Shown: positions 18,326 to 27,289 of the stretch, in pieces | Layout of the letters: every line of letters begins with the position of its first letter | Numbering within the stretch: the first letter of the stretch is position 1 | Origin: Actinomyces ruminis | GTDB taxonomy: Bacteria; Actinomycetota; Actinomycetes; Actinomycetales; Actinomycetaceae | DNA length: 50,225 nt | Direction of reading: 5' to 3' | Assembly (NCBI RefSeq): GCF_002154335.2 | Contig: NZ_MTPX02000007.1 | Location: 1 to 50,225 of the forward strand | Program-made: the position numbers and the translations under genes | Notes under the pieces: model-generated | What the model saw: the letters and a program-made list of their open reading frames with translations, nothing else | Databases searched by the model: none | What the model was told of the DNA's origin: nothing

Positions 18326-18835
18326 ATGGACCTTCTGCGCACCGTTGCCCGCCCGGCGCTTGCCGCTCCCTTCGTTGTCGATGGCATTGATGCCCTTGCC
18401 CGACCCAAGCGACACGCGGAGAAATTCGAGAAGGTGCAGCCGGTACTGGAGAAGGCCGGACTGCCGCCGGTACTGCACTCGGACGCCGAGTTGCTCACCC
18501 GTTTTAGCGGCGCCGTGAGCGTGTTGGCCGGGTTGGGGCTGGCCACGGGACGGGCGCCGCGCACCTGCGCAGCCGTACTGGCGGCGCTCAACGTTCCACT
18601 GACGCTGGTGAACAACCCGGTGTGGGCCGTCAAGGGCCAGGACGCGCGCAAGCAAGCCCTGTCGGGACTGATGCGCTCCGCCGCAATCGGGGCCGGACTG
18701 GCCCTGTCCGCGGTGGACCGCGAGGGGCGCCCGTCACTGGCGTGGCAGCGCGAGAACCGACGCCGCGTCGAGACTGCGATTGCCGCCGCCGAGGCGCAGG
18801 TACGCGCCCAGTACGAGCCGGCACCGTCGGCCTGA
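18326..18835 (+). CDS. DoxX-family membrane protein
   Basis: A 169-residue protein whose hydrophobic segments ([57 protein letters not shown]) and layout fit the DoxX family of four-helix membrane proteins. The ATG at 18326 was preferred because the frame upstream runs through the sigR promoter and lacks hydrophobic character. It is divergent from sigR. DoxX proteins are often connected to thiol or oxidative stress, so the sigR neighbourhood is suggestive, but no SigR-like box is seen in its own direction. Confidence 0.75.
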   Translation: MDLLRTVARPALAAPFVVDGIDALARPKRHAEKFEKVQPVLEKAGLPPVLHSDAELLTRFSGAVSVLAGLGLATGRAPRTCAAVLAALNVPLTLVNNPVWAVKGQDARKQALSGLMRSAAIGAGLALSAVDREGRPSLAWQRENRRRVETAIAAAEAQVRAQYEPAPSA

Positions 18836-18896
18836 ATCCCCCACGCAGCGGAGTCGCGCAGGCCGGACCGCCCACGGCGCCGGGCGCGGCCTGGCG

Positions 18897-18992
18897 GTTT
18901 GGACCGCTTACGTCGGTTCGGACCGCCCACGCGGCACACAACGGCGGTCCAAACGGACTTACGCGGCCCAAACAGGGGATGGCGGTCCAAAC
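18897..18992. repeat. Symmetric GTTTGGACC/GGTCCAAAC array (copy 2)
   Basis: A shorter relative of the array at 9448-9603. Left units are GTTTGGACC and the variant GTTCGGACC, followed by the shared core GCACACAACGGC. Three right units follow (GGTCCAAAC, GGCCCAAAC, GGTCCAAAC). A further GGACCGCCCACG echo lies at about 18864. It fills most of the 327-bp gap between the DoxX gene and icd; nothing else is visible there apart from the icd ribosome-binding site. Confidence 0.85.
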
Positions 18993-19162
18993 GTGCGCGA
19001 TCGGGGCCAGCCGGCCCGCGAAACCGCCCAGCACCCGGCTGCGACACAAATCGCGGCGGCGCCGCGCTACCCTCAAGGTCGGGAGCCCCACCCGGCCGCT
19101 GCCGGAGACACGGGCCAAAACCCAGCCGACCTTACCTTGAAGAACACGAAGGAACACGACCG

Positions 19163-21408
19163 GTGACCGACCAGAACGCCAACAGCGCCCCCGCCGCGAC
19201 TCCCGACATCATCTACACGCTGACCGACGAGGCGCCCATGCTGGCGACCCGCTCCCTGCTGCCGATCATCGAGGGATTCACCCGCGCCGCCGACGTAAGC
19301 GTGGGCACCGCGGACATCTCCCTGGCGGGCCGCATCCTGGCGGCCTTCGGCCTGGCGGACGACGACCTGGCCCGCCTCGGCGCCCTTACCCAGGAGCCGA
19401 CCGCCACCATCATCAAGCTCCCCAACGTCTCCGCCTCCCTGCCGCAGCTCAAGGCCGCCATCGCCGAACTGTGCGCCAAGGGCTACGACCTGCCCGAATA
19501 CCCCGACGAGCCGACCACCGACGCCGAGCGGCAGGTACGCGAGGCGTACGACGCCGTCAAGGGCAGCGCCGTGAACCCCGTGCTGCGCGAGGGCAACTCC
19601 GACCGGCGCGCCCCACAGGCCGTCAAGGCCTACGCCCGCAACCACCCGCACTCCATGGGCGCGTGGAGCCCGGACTCCAAGACCCGCGTGGCCACCATGG
19701 ACGCCGACGACTTCCGCCACAACGAGCGCTCTGTGGTGATTCCCGAGGCCGGCACGGTGCAGATCCGGCTGGTTCCCGCAGACGGCGGCGCGCCCGTGGT
19801 GCTGCGTGAGGCACTGCCGGTGACTGCCGGAGAGGTAGTGGACGCCACCTTCATGTCGGCCCGGGCGCTGGATGAGTTCCTGGTGAAGGCCAACGCCGCC
19901 GCCAAGGCCGACGACGTGCTGCTGTCGGTGCACCTGAAGGCCACCATGATGAAGGTCTCCGACCCGCTCATCTTCGGGCACGCGGTACGGGCCTTCTTCC
20001 CCATGACCTTCAACGCCTACGGCGCTGCCCTCGCGGCGGCCGGCCTGCGCGCAGAGGATGGGCTGGCCTCGATCCTGGCGGGCCTGGATGCCCTGCCCGA
20101 GGGTGACCGGATTCGGGCCAGCATCAATGAGGAGCTGGAGCTCGGGCCGCGGCTGAACATGGTGGACTCCACCCGCGGCATCACCAACCTGCACGTGCCC
20201 TCCGACGTGATCATCGACGCCTCCATGCCCGCCATGATCCGGGCCGGCGGCAAGCTGTGGGACGCCGACGGCTCCATGGACGACACCCTGGCCGTCATCC
20301 CCGACTCCTCCTATGCGGGCGTGTACCAGGCCGTCATCGACGACTGCAAGGCCAACGGCGCCCTGGACCCGCGCACCATGGGCTCGGTGCCGAACGTGGG
20401 GCTGATGGCCCGCAAGGCCGAGGAGTACGGCAGCCACGACAAGACCTTCCTGATTCCCGCCGACGGCACCGTCGAGGTGGTCGTCACCGCCGGCACGGGC
20501 AACCCGGTGGGCACGGTGCTGCTGTCCCACGACGTCGAGGCCGGGGACATCTGGCGCGCCTGCCAGGCTCAGGACGCGGCCATTCGCGACTGGGTGCACC
20601 TGGCCGTGGTGCGGGCCCGCGCCACCGGGGCACCGGCCGTCTTCTGGCTGGACCCCGAGCGCGCCCACGACCGCGCCATCGCCTCCCTGGTGGAGCGCTA
20701 CCTGGCCGAGGAGGACACCGCCGGCCTGGACATCCGCATCCTGGACCCGGTGGCGGCCACGCGGCTGTCCCTGGAGCGCGCGCGCCGCGGCGAGGACACG
20801 ATTTCGGTGACCGGGAATGTGCTGCGCGACTACAACACCGACCTGTTCCCCATCCTGGAGGTGGGCACGAGCGCCAAGATGCTGTCGGTGGTGCCGCTGA
20901 TGAACGGCGGCGGCCTGTATGAGACGGGCGCCGGCGGCTCCGCCCCCAAGCACGTGCGCCAGCTGCTTCAGGAGGACTACCTGCGCTGGGACTCCCTGGG
21001 CGAGTTCCTGGCGCTGGCGGAGGCGCTGCGGCACGTGGCGCAGGTGAGCGGGAACGCACGCGCCACGGTGCTGGCCGACGCCTGGACCAGGCCACCACCA
21101 CCCTGCTGCAGGAGGAGCGCTCCCCCGCCCGCCGCCTGGGCGGCATCGACAACCGCGGCTCTCACGCCTGGCTGGCCCTGTACTGGGCGCGCGAGCTGGC
21201 GGCGCAGACGGCAGACGCCGACCTGGCCGCCCGCTTCGCACCCGTGGCCGAGCAGTTGGGCGCGGTCAACGACACCGTGCAGGCCGAGTTGGTGGCCGTG
21301 CAGGGGCACCCGGTCGAACTGGGCGGCTACTACCTGCCCGACCCGGCCCTGGCCGACGCCGTCATGCGCCCGAGCGCGGCGCTGAACGCCATCATCGACG
21401 CGCTGTGA
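19163..21408 (+). CDS. icd: Monomeric NADP-dependent isocitrate dehydrogenase (frameshift near the 3' end)
   Basis: Monomeric-type isocitrate dehydrogenase (about 748 residues when repaired), the TCA enzyme making 2-oxoglutarate and NADPH. Family landmarks include [59 protein letters not shown] and [18 protein letters not shown]. The GTG at 19163 follows GAAGGA. The frame breaks at about 21082, where GACGCCTGGACC should read GACGCCCTGGACC; the remaining part ([20 protein letters not shown] and onwards) ends at 21408. A one-base loss in a C run in an essential-type gene points to sequencing error. Confidence 0.93.
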
Positions 21409-22930
21409 GCATGGGCACCGCGTCGGCCTGGCCCGCACCGGCCGCCACCGGCCCGCTGGACACCGTCGTGGACCTGCCGGGGTCGAAGTCGCTGACTGCC
21501 CGGGCCCTGGTCGCGGCGGCAGTGGCGGAGGGCCCGACGACGCTGCGCGGGGCCCTGCGCTCGCACGACACCGCGCTCATGCGCGCCGCCCTGACGACGC
21601 TCGGGGCGCGCTTCGAGGAGCTTCCCGACGAGTCCGGCAGCTGCGCCGACGCCGCGCTGCGGGTCACGCCCGCGCCGCGCCCGTTCCCGACCCGCGCCGA
21701 CGGCAACGCCGTGGCCCGGATCGACTGCGGCCTGGCCGGCACGGTCATGCGCTTCATCCCGCCGCTGGCCGCGCTGGCCGATGCGCCGGTTCTCTTCGAC
21801 GGCGACGCCGCCGCCCGCCGTCGCCCGCTGGCCCCACTCCTGGAGGCGCTGGCCGCCCTCGGCGCGAGGTTAAGTACCTGGGTGAGCCCGGCTTCCTGCC
21901 GGTGCGGGTCGGTCCCGGCGACGGCGCCCTGCTGCGTCCGGCCGACCCGGCCCGCCCCGAGGCTCCGCACCAAGTGGCCGTTGACGCCTCCGGTTCCTCC
22001 CAGTTCCTGTCCGCGCTGCTGCTGGCCGGGTGCCTGCTTCCGGGCGGCCTGGCCATCACTCCCACCGGGCCGGTGCCGTCCCTGCCGCATGTGGCGATGA
22101 CCGTGGAGTTCCTGCGCGGGCGCGGCGTCACCGTGGACGAGCCGGACGCGGACACCCCGGTGGGCGCGCGCACCTGGACGGTCCACCCGGGCGCTCCGCA
22201 GGGCGGCACGCTGGTCATCGAGCCGGACCTGTCCAACGCCGGCCCCTTCCTCGCGGCGGCACTGGTGGCGGGCGGGCGCATCGGGGTGCGCCACTGGCCG
22301 GCGCACACCACCCAGGCCGGGGACGCCTGGCGGTGGCTGCTGCCGTGCCTGGGCGGCGCCGTCGAGGAGACTCGTGAGGCGGACGGCTCGCTGACGCTCA
22401 CCGCCGTCGGCACCGGTAAGCTGCACGGGATCGACGCGGACCTGTCCGCCGTCGGGGAGCTGACCCCCACGGTGGCGGCGCTGGCCGCCCTGGCCTCGGC
22501 GCAGGGCCACGCCTCGCGCCTGCGCGGCATCGGCCACCTGCGCGGACACGAGACCGACCGCCTGGCCGCGCTGGAGGCCGAGATCAACCGGGTCGGTGGG
22601 AGGGCCCACCAGACCGATGACGGTTTGGAGATCGCCGCCCTGCCCGCCGGGGCGCGTCTGCGCCCGGCCCGGCTGCGCGCCTACGCCGATCACCGGATGG
22701 CGACCTTCGCCGCCGTCGTCGGCCTGGGCGTGAAGGGCGTCGAGGTGGATGACATCGCCTGCACCACCAAGACGCTCCCCGACTTCCCCGCCCTGTGGGC
22801 CCGCATGCTGGGCCTGCCCTCCTCCGCCTCCCCCACTTCCGGAGACCGGCACTTGTCGCCCACCGAGACCGGCACGAGTGACATACCTAAACCGGTAGCC
22901 ATGCCGGACGCTGCCGAGGAGGCACGCTGA
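21405..22930 (+). CDS. aroA: 3-phosphoshikimate 1-carboxyvinyltransferase (EPSP synthase; frameshifted)
   Basis: Shikimate-pathway enzyme. Family motifs are [17 protein letters not shown] near the N-terminus, [31 protein letters not shown], and [15 protein letters not shown] with the C-terminal [18 protein letters not shown]. One missing base at about 21869 (GCGAGGTTAAG for GCGAGGGTTAAG) splits it; repaired length is about 508 residues. The start is GTG at 21405 or ATG at 21411, both overlapping or abutting the icd stop. The last 35 or so residues after [10 protein letters not shown] are outside the family's normal end and are encoded partly by an intergenic-type repeat (22841-22881). Confidence 0.92.
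22841..22881 (+). repeat. 23-nt-period motif, copy C, inside the aroA 3' end
   Basis: GAGACCGGCAC occurs twice exactly 23 nt apart (22842 and 22865), with related flanks. The layout resembles copies A and B (CGGCAC within a 23-nt direct repeat). It is translated as the extra C-terminal tail of AroA. Confidence 0.45.
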
Positions 22931-24033
22931 TGGCCCGCCGCGACATCGGCACCGACGATCCGCGCGTGCGGGTGCGCCCCGGCAAGCGGTCGCGCCCGCG
23001 CACCAAGCAGCGCCCGGTTCATGCCGACGCCGTGCCCGGGATGGTCACCCGCATCGACCGCGGCCACTACCGGATCCGCCTGGAGGACCCCGCTCTCACC
23101 GCCGACGGCACCGGGGACATCACCGCGATGAAGGCCCGCGAGCTGGGACGCGGGAAGGTCGTCGTCGGGGACCGGGTCGCCGTCGTCGGGGACACCTCCG
23201 GCCGCAAGGACACCCTCGCCCGCATAGTGCGCGTGGAGGAGCGGCGCACCCTGCTGCGCCGCAGCGCCGAGGACGGGGACGCGGCCGGCACGGAGAAGCC
23301 GGTGGTGGCCAACGCCGACCTGCTGGTGATCGTCACCGCCCTGGCGGACCCGCAGCCGCGCCCGCGCATGATCGACCGCTACCTGGTGGCCGCCTACGAC
23401 GCCGGCATGGAACCGCTGCTGATCCTGACCAAGTCGGACCTGGCCGACGCCGCCCCGCTGCTGGCCCTCTACGAGCCGCTGGGGGTGCGGTCGGTGGCGA
23501 CGCGGCTGGACCCGTCCAGCCGGGCGGAGGCCACCCGCGCCGGCGGCGACGGCGTGGAGGCGGTGCGCGAGCTGATCGGCGGCCGCACCTCGGTGTTCGT
23601 CGGTCACTCGGGGGTGGGCAAGTCGACGCTCATCAACGCGCTCGTGCCCGGGGCGGACCGGGTCACCGGCGAGGTCAATGTGGTCACCGGCCGCGGCCGC
23701 CACACCTCCACCAACCTGCAGGCGCTTGAGCTGCCGGGCGGCGGCTGGGTGATCGACACCCCCGGGGTGCGCTCCTTCGGGGTGGCGCACGTGTCCAGCG
23801 CCGATGTGCTGCGCGGCTTCCCCGACCTGGCCGAGGTCGCCGAGGACTGTCCACGCGGCTGCACCCATGAAACAGGCGTCATCGAATGCGCCCTGGACGA
23901 GTGGGCCGCTGCTGGCGACTTGGAGCCGACCGAGCGGGAGCGGCGGCGCGCCCGTGTCGACTCCTTCCGACGGCTGCTCGCCCCCGCCCTGGAGGCGGAG
24001 GATCCGACGAGTCCGCCGGCGCACCGCCGATGA
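22930..24033 (+). CDS. rsgA: Ribosome small-subunit-dependent GTPase RsgA
   Basis: A 367-residue circularly permuted GTPase acting in late 30S assembly. An N-terminal OB-type domain is followed by G4 (LTKSDLAD), then G1 (VGHSGVGKST) and G3 (DTPGVRSFG), the order unique to this family. A C-terminal zinc knuckle uses Cys and His (ECPRG-like DCPRGCTH, IECAL). The ATG at 22930 overlaps the aroA stop as TGATG. The aroA-rsgA pairing is typical of actinobacteria. Confidence 0.95.
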   Translation: MARRDIGTDDPRVRVRPGKRSRPRTKQRPVHADAVPGMVTRIDRGHYRIRLEDPALTADGTGDITAMKARELGRGKVVVGDRVAVVGDTSGRKDTLARIVRVEERRTLLRRSAEDGDAAGTEKPVVANADLLVIVTALADPQPRPRMIDRYLVAAYDAGMEPLLILTKSDLADAAPLLALYEPLGVRSVATRLDPSSRAEATRAGGDGVEAVRELIGGRTSVFVGHSGVGKSTLINALVPGADRVTGEVNVVTGRGRHTSTNLQALELPGGGWVIDTPGVRSFGVAHVSSADVLRGFPDLAEVAEDCPRGCTHETGVIECALDEWAAAGDLEPTERERRRARVDSFRRLLAPALEAEDPTSPPAHRR

Positions 24034-24088
24034 GACCGTACCGCCCCCGCAGCGAGCCGGGGCCGGCACGGATACGTTCGGGCGGGAC

Positions 24089-25208
24089 CTACGGCTGAGC
24101 GGCCGCAGCTTTTTCCCGCTGCGCCTCGGCTTCCGGGCGCGACCGCACTCGCGGCAGGAACCAGACGTACCCGGCCAGCAGCGCCAACGTAAGGGAGGCG
24201 ATGCCCAGAGCCCAAGCCGGTGCTGTCGCCGCACGCAGCCCCAGCGCCGCCCAGCTGCCGACCACCGCGCCGAGCGCACCCGCGGCCTGGCACCGGACCA
24301 TGTCCTCGACAAAGTCACGTCCGCTGAGCTGCACCTGCCGCTCCCCTATCAGTGCGCTGCCCAGGCCCCACAGGCAGGCCTCCGCGATGACCAGGCCGGC
24401 GGCGCCCGCGAGAAGGCTCCCCGCGGGCAGGAGCACGGCGGCGAACAGCAGGGCGAATACACCTGCAAGCGCGCAGCCGGCCACAGTGACGGTCCCCCAG
24501 CCACGTTGCGCCCCGCACGCGCGAGCTGGGGTCCCACGGTCGCCCCTATTCCGGTGGCGACGAGCACCCACACGTAGGCCCCGTGCCCGTAGCGCGTGCC
24601 GATGAACACGACCACGTAGGTGCCGGCCAGGCTGACGGCGATAGAGCGCAGCAAGATGCTGAGCGGGGACACCAGTGGCCGGGTGATAAAGCCACGCAGC
24701 AGCACCAGCGTCGAAAAGCGCAGGCCGCCCTCCTCCTCGGCGTCCTCACTGCCGCCGCCGGCGGTGGCCTCCTCCTCGTAGGCGACGCCGCGCAGGCGCA
24801 GAGCCACCGCGGCTATCGACAGGACCAAGTTGATTGCGAGCACCGCCGCAGGCGACAAGGTAGCACCAGCGCGACCAGCAGCAGCGCAACGTCGTATACC
24901 TCGCACGCGGTCAGCACCCGGCCCGGCCGCCACCGCGCGACCGCCTTAACCATCAGTGGCGCAAGCAGGTCCTCAATGTTGGTCAGGGTGGAGTAGAAGG
25001 CGATCCAGACCGCCGGCAGGGTTGCGGCGACCACCAGTGCGGGTGCGGATCCGGTCACCACCGCCGAGCCCGTGGCCGACAGCACCCACCCGAAGAGCAT
25101 GGCCTGCCGCGAGCGCCGGACCAGGCGACGCCGCGCAGCTGCCGGTAGCAGGCGATCGCCACCGGGTGCTTCAGCAGTTGGCCGCCGCAAAAACATGCCC
25201 TGAACCAT
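24089..25208 (-). CDS. MFS-type transporter (two frame breaks as sequenced)
   Basis: Three consecutive frames encode one hydrophobic protein of about 373 residues. The first begins MVQGMFLRRP and has helices LFGWVLSATGSAVVTGSAPA and LVVAATLPAVWIAFYSTLTN, then KAVARWRPGRVL, an MFS-like cytoplasmic loop. After a break near 24862 comes PAAVLAINLVLSIAAVALRL, an acidic loop and SPLSILLRSIAVSLAGTYVV. After a break near 24501 it ends with about five more helices and a charged tail. Adding one base at each site gives one reading frame. Substrate unknown. The ATG at 25208 has no clear ribosome-binding site. Confidence 0.6.
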
Positions 25209-25521
25209 ATCCGAGTCGACCGTGGCAGATACCCCGTGCCTTGTCGAGGGTCCGGGGCCGGGCCACCGCCGCAGTAAGCCGGGGCCGCGCGAGCGAGGCC
25301 GAAGTTCCGGCAATGGCGGGCCAGACGTGGATGACGGTTCCCGTGCTTCCGCTCAGCATGCCGGCTGTCTCCATGAGGCTGCAGATAATGGCTCTCCGCC
25401 CGGGCCCGGCGGCGACGAAGGCCCGCGCAGCGAGCACCGTTGGCAGCATGGAGGCAGTGGCGAACCGTCCCTGTGCGACACACCGATCCAGTTCGGCCAG
25501 GGACATCTCCGCCAGCTGCAC
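25171..25521 (-). CDS. Hypothetical protein, 116 residues
   Basis: Begins MQLAEMSLAELDRCVAQGRF and overlaps the MFS start by about 38 bp on the same strand. Third codon positions are mostly G or C, as in real genes here, but no domain or membrane helix is recognisable and no ribosome-binding site is clear. It could be a small gene coupled to the transporter, a decayed gene, or a chance frame. Confidence 0.3.
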   Translation of the reverse strand: MQLAEMSLAELDRCVAQGRFATASMLPTVLAARAFVAAGPGRRAIICSLMETAGMLSGSTGTVIHVWPAIAGTSASLARPRLTAAVARPRTLDKARGICHGRLGYGSGHVFAAANC

Positions 25522-25592
25522 CTGATGTGCACGGGGCCAGCCGGACTGGTCGGGCGTGTGGTGGGTTGAGGTGTCTACTACGCCGGTGGGGC

Positions 25593-25665
25593 GTTAACAA
25601 CGCTACTTAACGTTCTGCTGTATATCTCGGAGCCCTTCAGCAGACCGTTAACAGGCGTTGTTAAC
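25593..25665. promoter_or_regulatory. 28-bp imperfect inverted repeat with GTTAAC half-sites
   Basis: Left arm 25593-25620 and right arm 25638-25665 are reverse complements at 24 of 28 positions, with a 17-nt loop. Each arm contains a GTTAACAACGC block (perfectly paired) and a TTAACG-TCTGCTG block. The element is more A+T-rich than its surroundings and lies in the divergent gap between the hypothetical/MFS genes and the GNAT gene. Confidence 0.7.
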
Positions 25666-25727
25666 CCCGAAGTGGCGTTGCAGAAGGCCCCCACACCCGC
25701 AAGCACAAAGAGCCCGTCTAATCTCTG

Positions 25728-25752
25728 GGTGATACTCGTGCCGGTCTCAGCG
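25728..25752 (-). repeat. 23-nt-period motif, degenerate copy D
   Basis: On the minus strand GAGACCGGCACGAGT equals the second unit of copy C (22865-22879) over 15 bp; a degenerate GAGATTAG follows 23 nt on. It lies 15-39 bp upstream of the GNAT start. Confidence 0.4.
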
Positions 25753-25766
25753 AGAGGAAAGCAGCC

Positions 25767-26444
25767 ATGGCCCGCGTGTCAACCAGCACCACCACCCCGG
25801 TGATCCGCCCCGGTAAGACAGCGGACCTGGATGCTGTGGCCGAACTACTCACCGCGGTGTTCGCCACCGACCCGCTCATGCGCACCATTGCCGCGGCAGC
25901 TCCTGACCCGCGGGCGGCCCTGGACCATCTGCATCGCTGTGAGCTGGGCGGCCGCTATCTCTCCCCCGATCCCGCCCGCCGCGCCGGCGCGCACGTGGAC
26001 CTGGTGACCGACGACGACGCCTGTCTCGGCGAGCGCGTGCTCGGCGTCGCGCTGTGGGACGCCCCTTCCCTCGGCGAGGAAGCAACCAGCGCCTTCGGTC
26101 CCGACTTGTCCACCGGTCTCGATCCGAGCCTGCTCGGCGACGCCTGGGACCTGGTGCGACTCGACATCGCCCAGTGCGCGGCCGCCCAGCCGCCCCATCC
26201 ATACTGGTACCTGTACATGCTCGCCGTCGTTCCCGAGGCCCGCGGCAATGGCACCGGCACCGCACTACTGCGCCACGGTCTTAAACGCGTGGACGCCGAC
26301 GGCATGACCGCGCATCTGGAATCGACCACGCCTGGCTCGCGACGGCTGTACCAGCGCCTGGGATTCGGCTTGACGGCAACGCTTGCTGCTCCACCGCTGC
26401 CGGTCTACTGGGCCATGACCCGCCCCGCATGTCCGCAGCGGTGA
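25767..26444 (+). CDS. GNAT-family N-acetyltransferase
   Basis: A 225-residue protein. The acetyl-CoA-binding motif A is WYLYMLAVVPEARGNGTGTA at about residues 145-165 (RGNGTG). A late LYQRLGFGLTA is typical motif B. The ATG at 25767 follows AGAGGAAAG. The substrate is unknown. It is followed in the same direction, 80 bp later, by the cysteine-rich regulator. Confidence 0.85.
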   Translation: MARVSTSTTTPVIRPGKTADLDAVAELLTAVFATDPLMRTIAAAAPDPRAALDHLHRCELGGRYLSPDPARRAGAHVDLVTDDDACLGERVLGVALWDAPSLGEEATSAFGPDLSTGLDPSLLGDAWDLVRLDIAQCAAAQPPHPYWYLYMLAVVPEARGNGTGTALLRHGLKRVDADGMTAHLESTTPGSRRLYQRLGFGLTATLAAPPLPVYWAMTRPACPQR

Positions 26445-26530
26445 GGGACGGCCGAGGACGAGGAAACACATACTGTGTTCAGCCGATCGTTTTCGCGACT
26501 TCAGACTTTGACAGACGTTAGCCTGTGCAT

Positions 26531-27280
26531 ATGTCCGTCCCAGCGGTGCCTCTTCCCCGCCCCGCATGGACGGACCTGTCTGCGCGGGCCGAACTGTCCC
26601 AGGCACGCCGTCGCGTGCTTGAGGAGGTAGAGCACACGCCCCATCCGCTGACGGCGGCCCAGGTGGCCCGGACGCTGAACCTGCACCACAACACGGTGCG
26701 CGAGCACCTGGACGCCCTGGCCGAGGCGGGCCTAGTCACCGTGTCCACCAGCTCCACGGGGCGCCGTGGTCGCCCCGCCCTGCGCTATGCGCCGGCCGGA
26801 CCCGACCCGGCGCAGGTGGTCGGCTCCTATCTGACCCTGCTCGACGCCATTGTCGAGCAACTCGGCGACGGCGAACAGGCCCGGCTCCGGGCGCTGGCGA
26901 TCGGCCGTCGCTGGGCGCAACTGACGCCCGCCGATCCTTTGGACCCTCCGGCACAGGAAATCCTCTCGGCGGCGCAGCTGACGGCGCTGCTGCCGCATCT
27001 GTCCCGCATGGGTTTCGCCCCCGATTTCGACGGCGAGCAGGTGATTCTCAAGGCTTGCCCCTTGATGACTTCATCGCGCCCGCCCCACCCGCTGGTATGC
27101 CTCATGCATGAGGGATTCCTCAACGAGCGCTACGCCGGGGCGTCGCCGGATGTCTCAACGGCCGACGGCGCAGCGGCCGTCCCCGTGAAATCGATCCAGT
27201 TCTCAGTGGCTCCGCTGTGCGCCGATGGCTGCCATGTCACGGCGGAAACAGCCACGACGAGGTCTGCTCACGACCGCTGA
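26531..27280 (+). CDS. Winged-helix regulator with a C-terminal cysteine cluster (SufR-like)
   Basis: A 249-residue protein. A winged helix-turn-helix occupies about residues 38-85 (ARTLNLHHNTVREHLDALAE then the wing GRRGRPALRY). The C-terminal domain has Cys176, Cys190, His193, Cys230 and Cys234 (CPLM, VCLMHEG, LCADGCH). The layout resembles Fe-S-cluster regulators of the SufR group. ATG 26531 was preferred to the GTG two codons earlier; a TTAGCCT element just upstream could be the -10 of a near-leaderless transcript. An AACACA-TAC-TGTGTT palindrome at 26465-26479 is a candidate operator. It stops 9 bp from the convergent siderophore permease gene, so iron status is a reasonable guess for its signal. 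Confidence 0.75.
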   Translation: MSVPAVPLPRPAWTDLSARAELSQARRRVLEEVEHTPHPLTAAQVARTLNLHHNTVREHLDALAEAGLVTVSTSSTGRRGRPALRYAPAGPDPAQVVGSYLTLLDAIVEQLGDGEQARLRALAIGRRWAQLTPADPLDPPAQEILSAAQLTALLPHLSRMGFAPDFDGEQVILKACPLMTSSRPPHPLVCLMHEGFLNERYAGASPDVSTADGAAAVPVKSIQFSVAPLCADGCHVTAETATTRSAHDR

Positions 27281-27289
27281 CGGCGGTGG

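Noticed and set aside
19073..21241. 722-codon minus-strand frame opposite icd
   Set aside because: Antisense shadow of icd; no motif, no ribosome-binding site.
26508..26513. TTGACA as a -35 box for the winged-helix regulator
   Set aside because: It lies only 5 bp from the TTAGCCT element next to the start codon, so the two cannot form one promoter.
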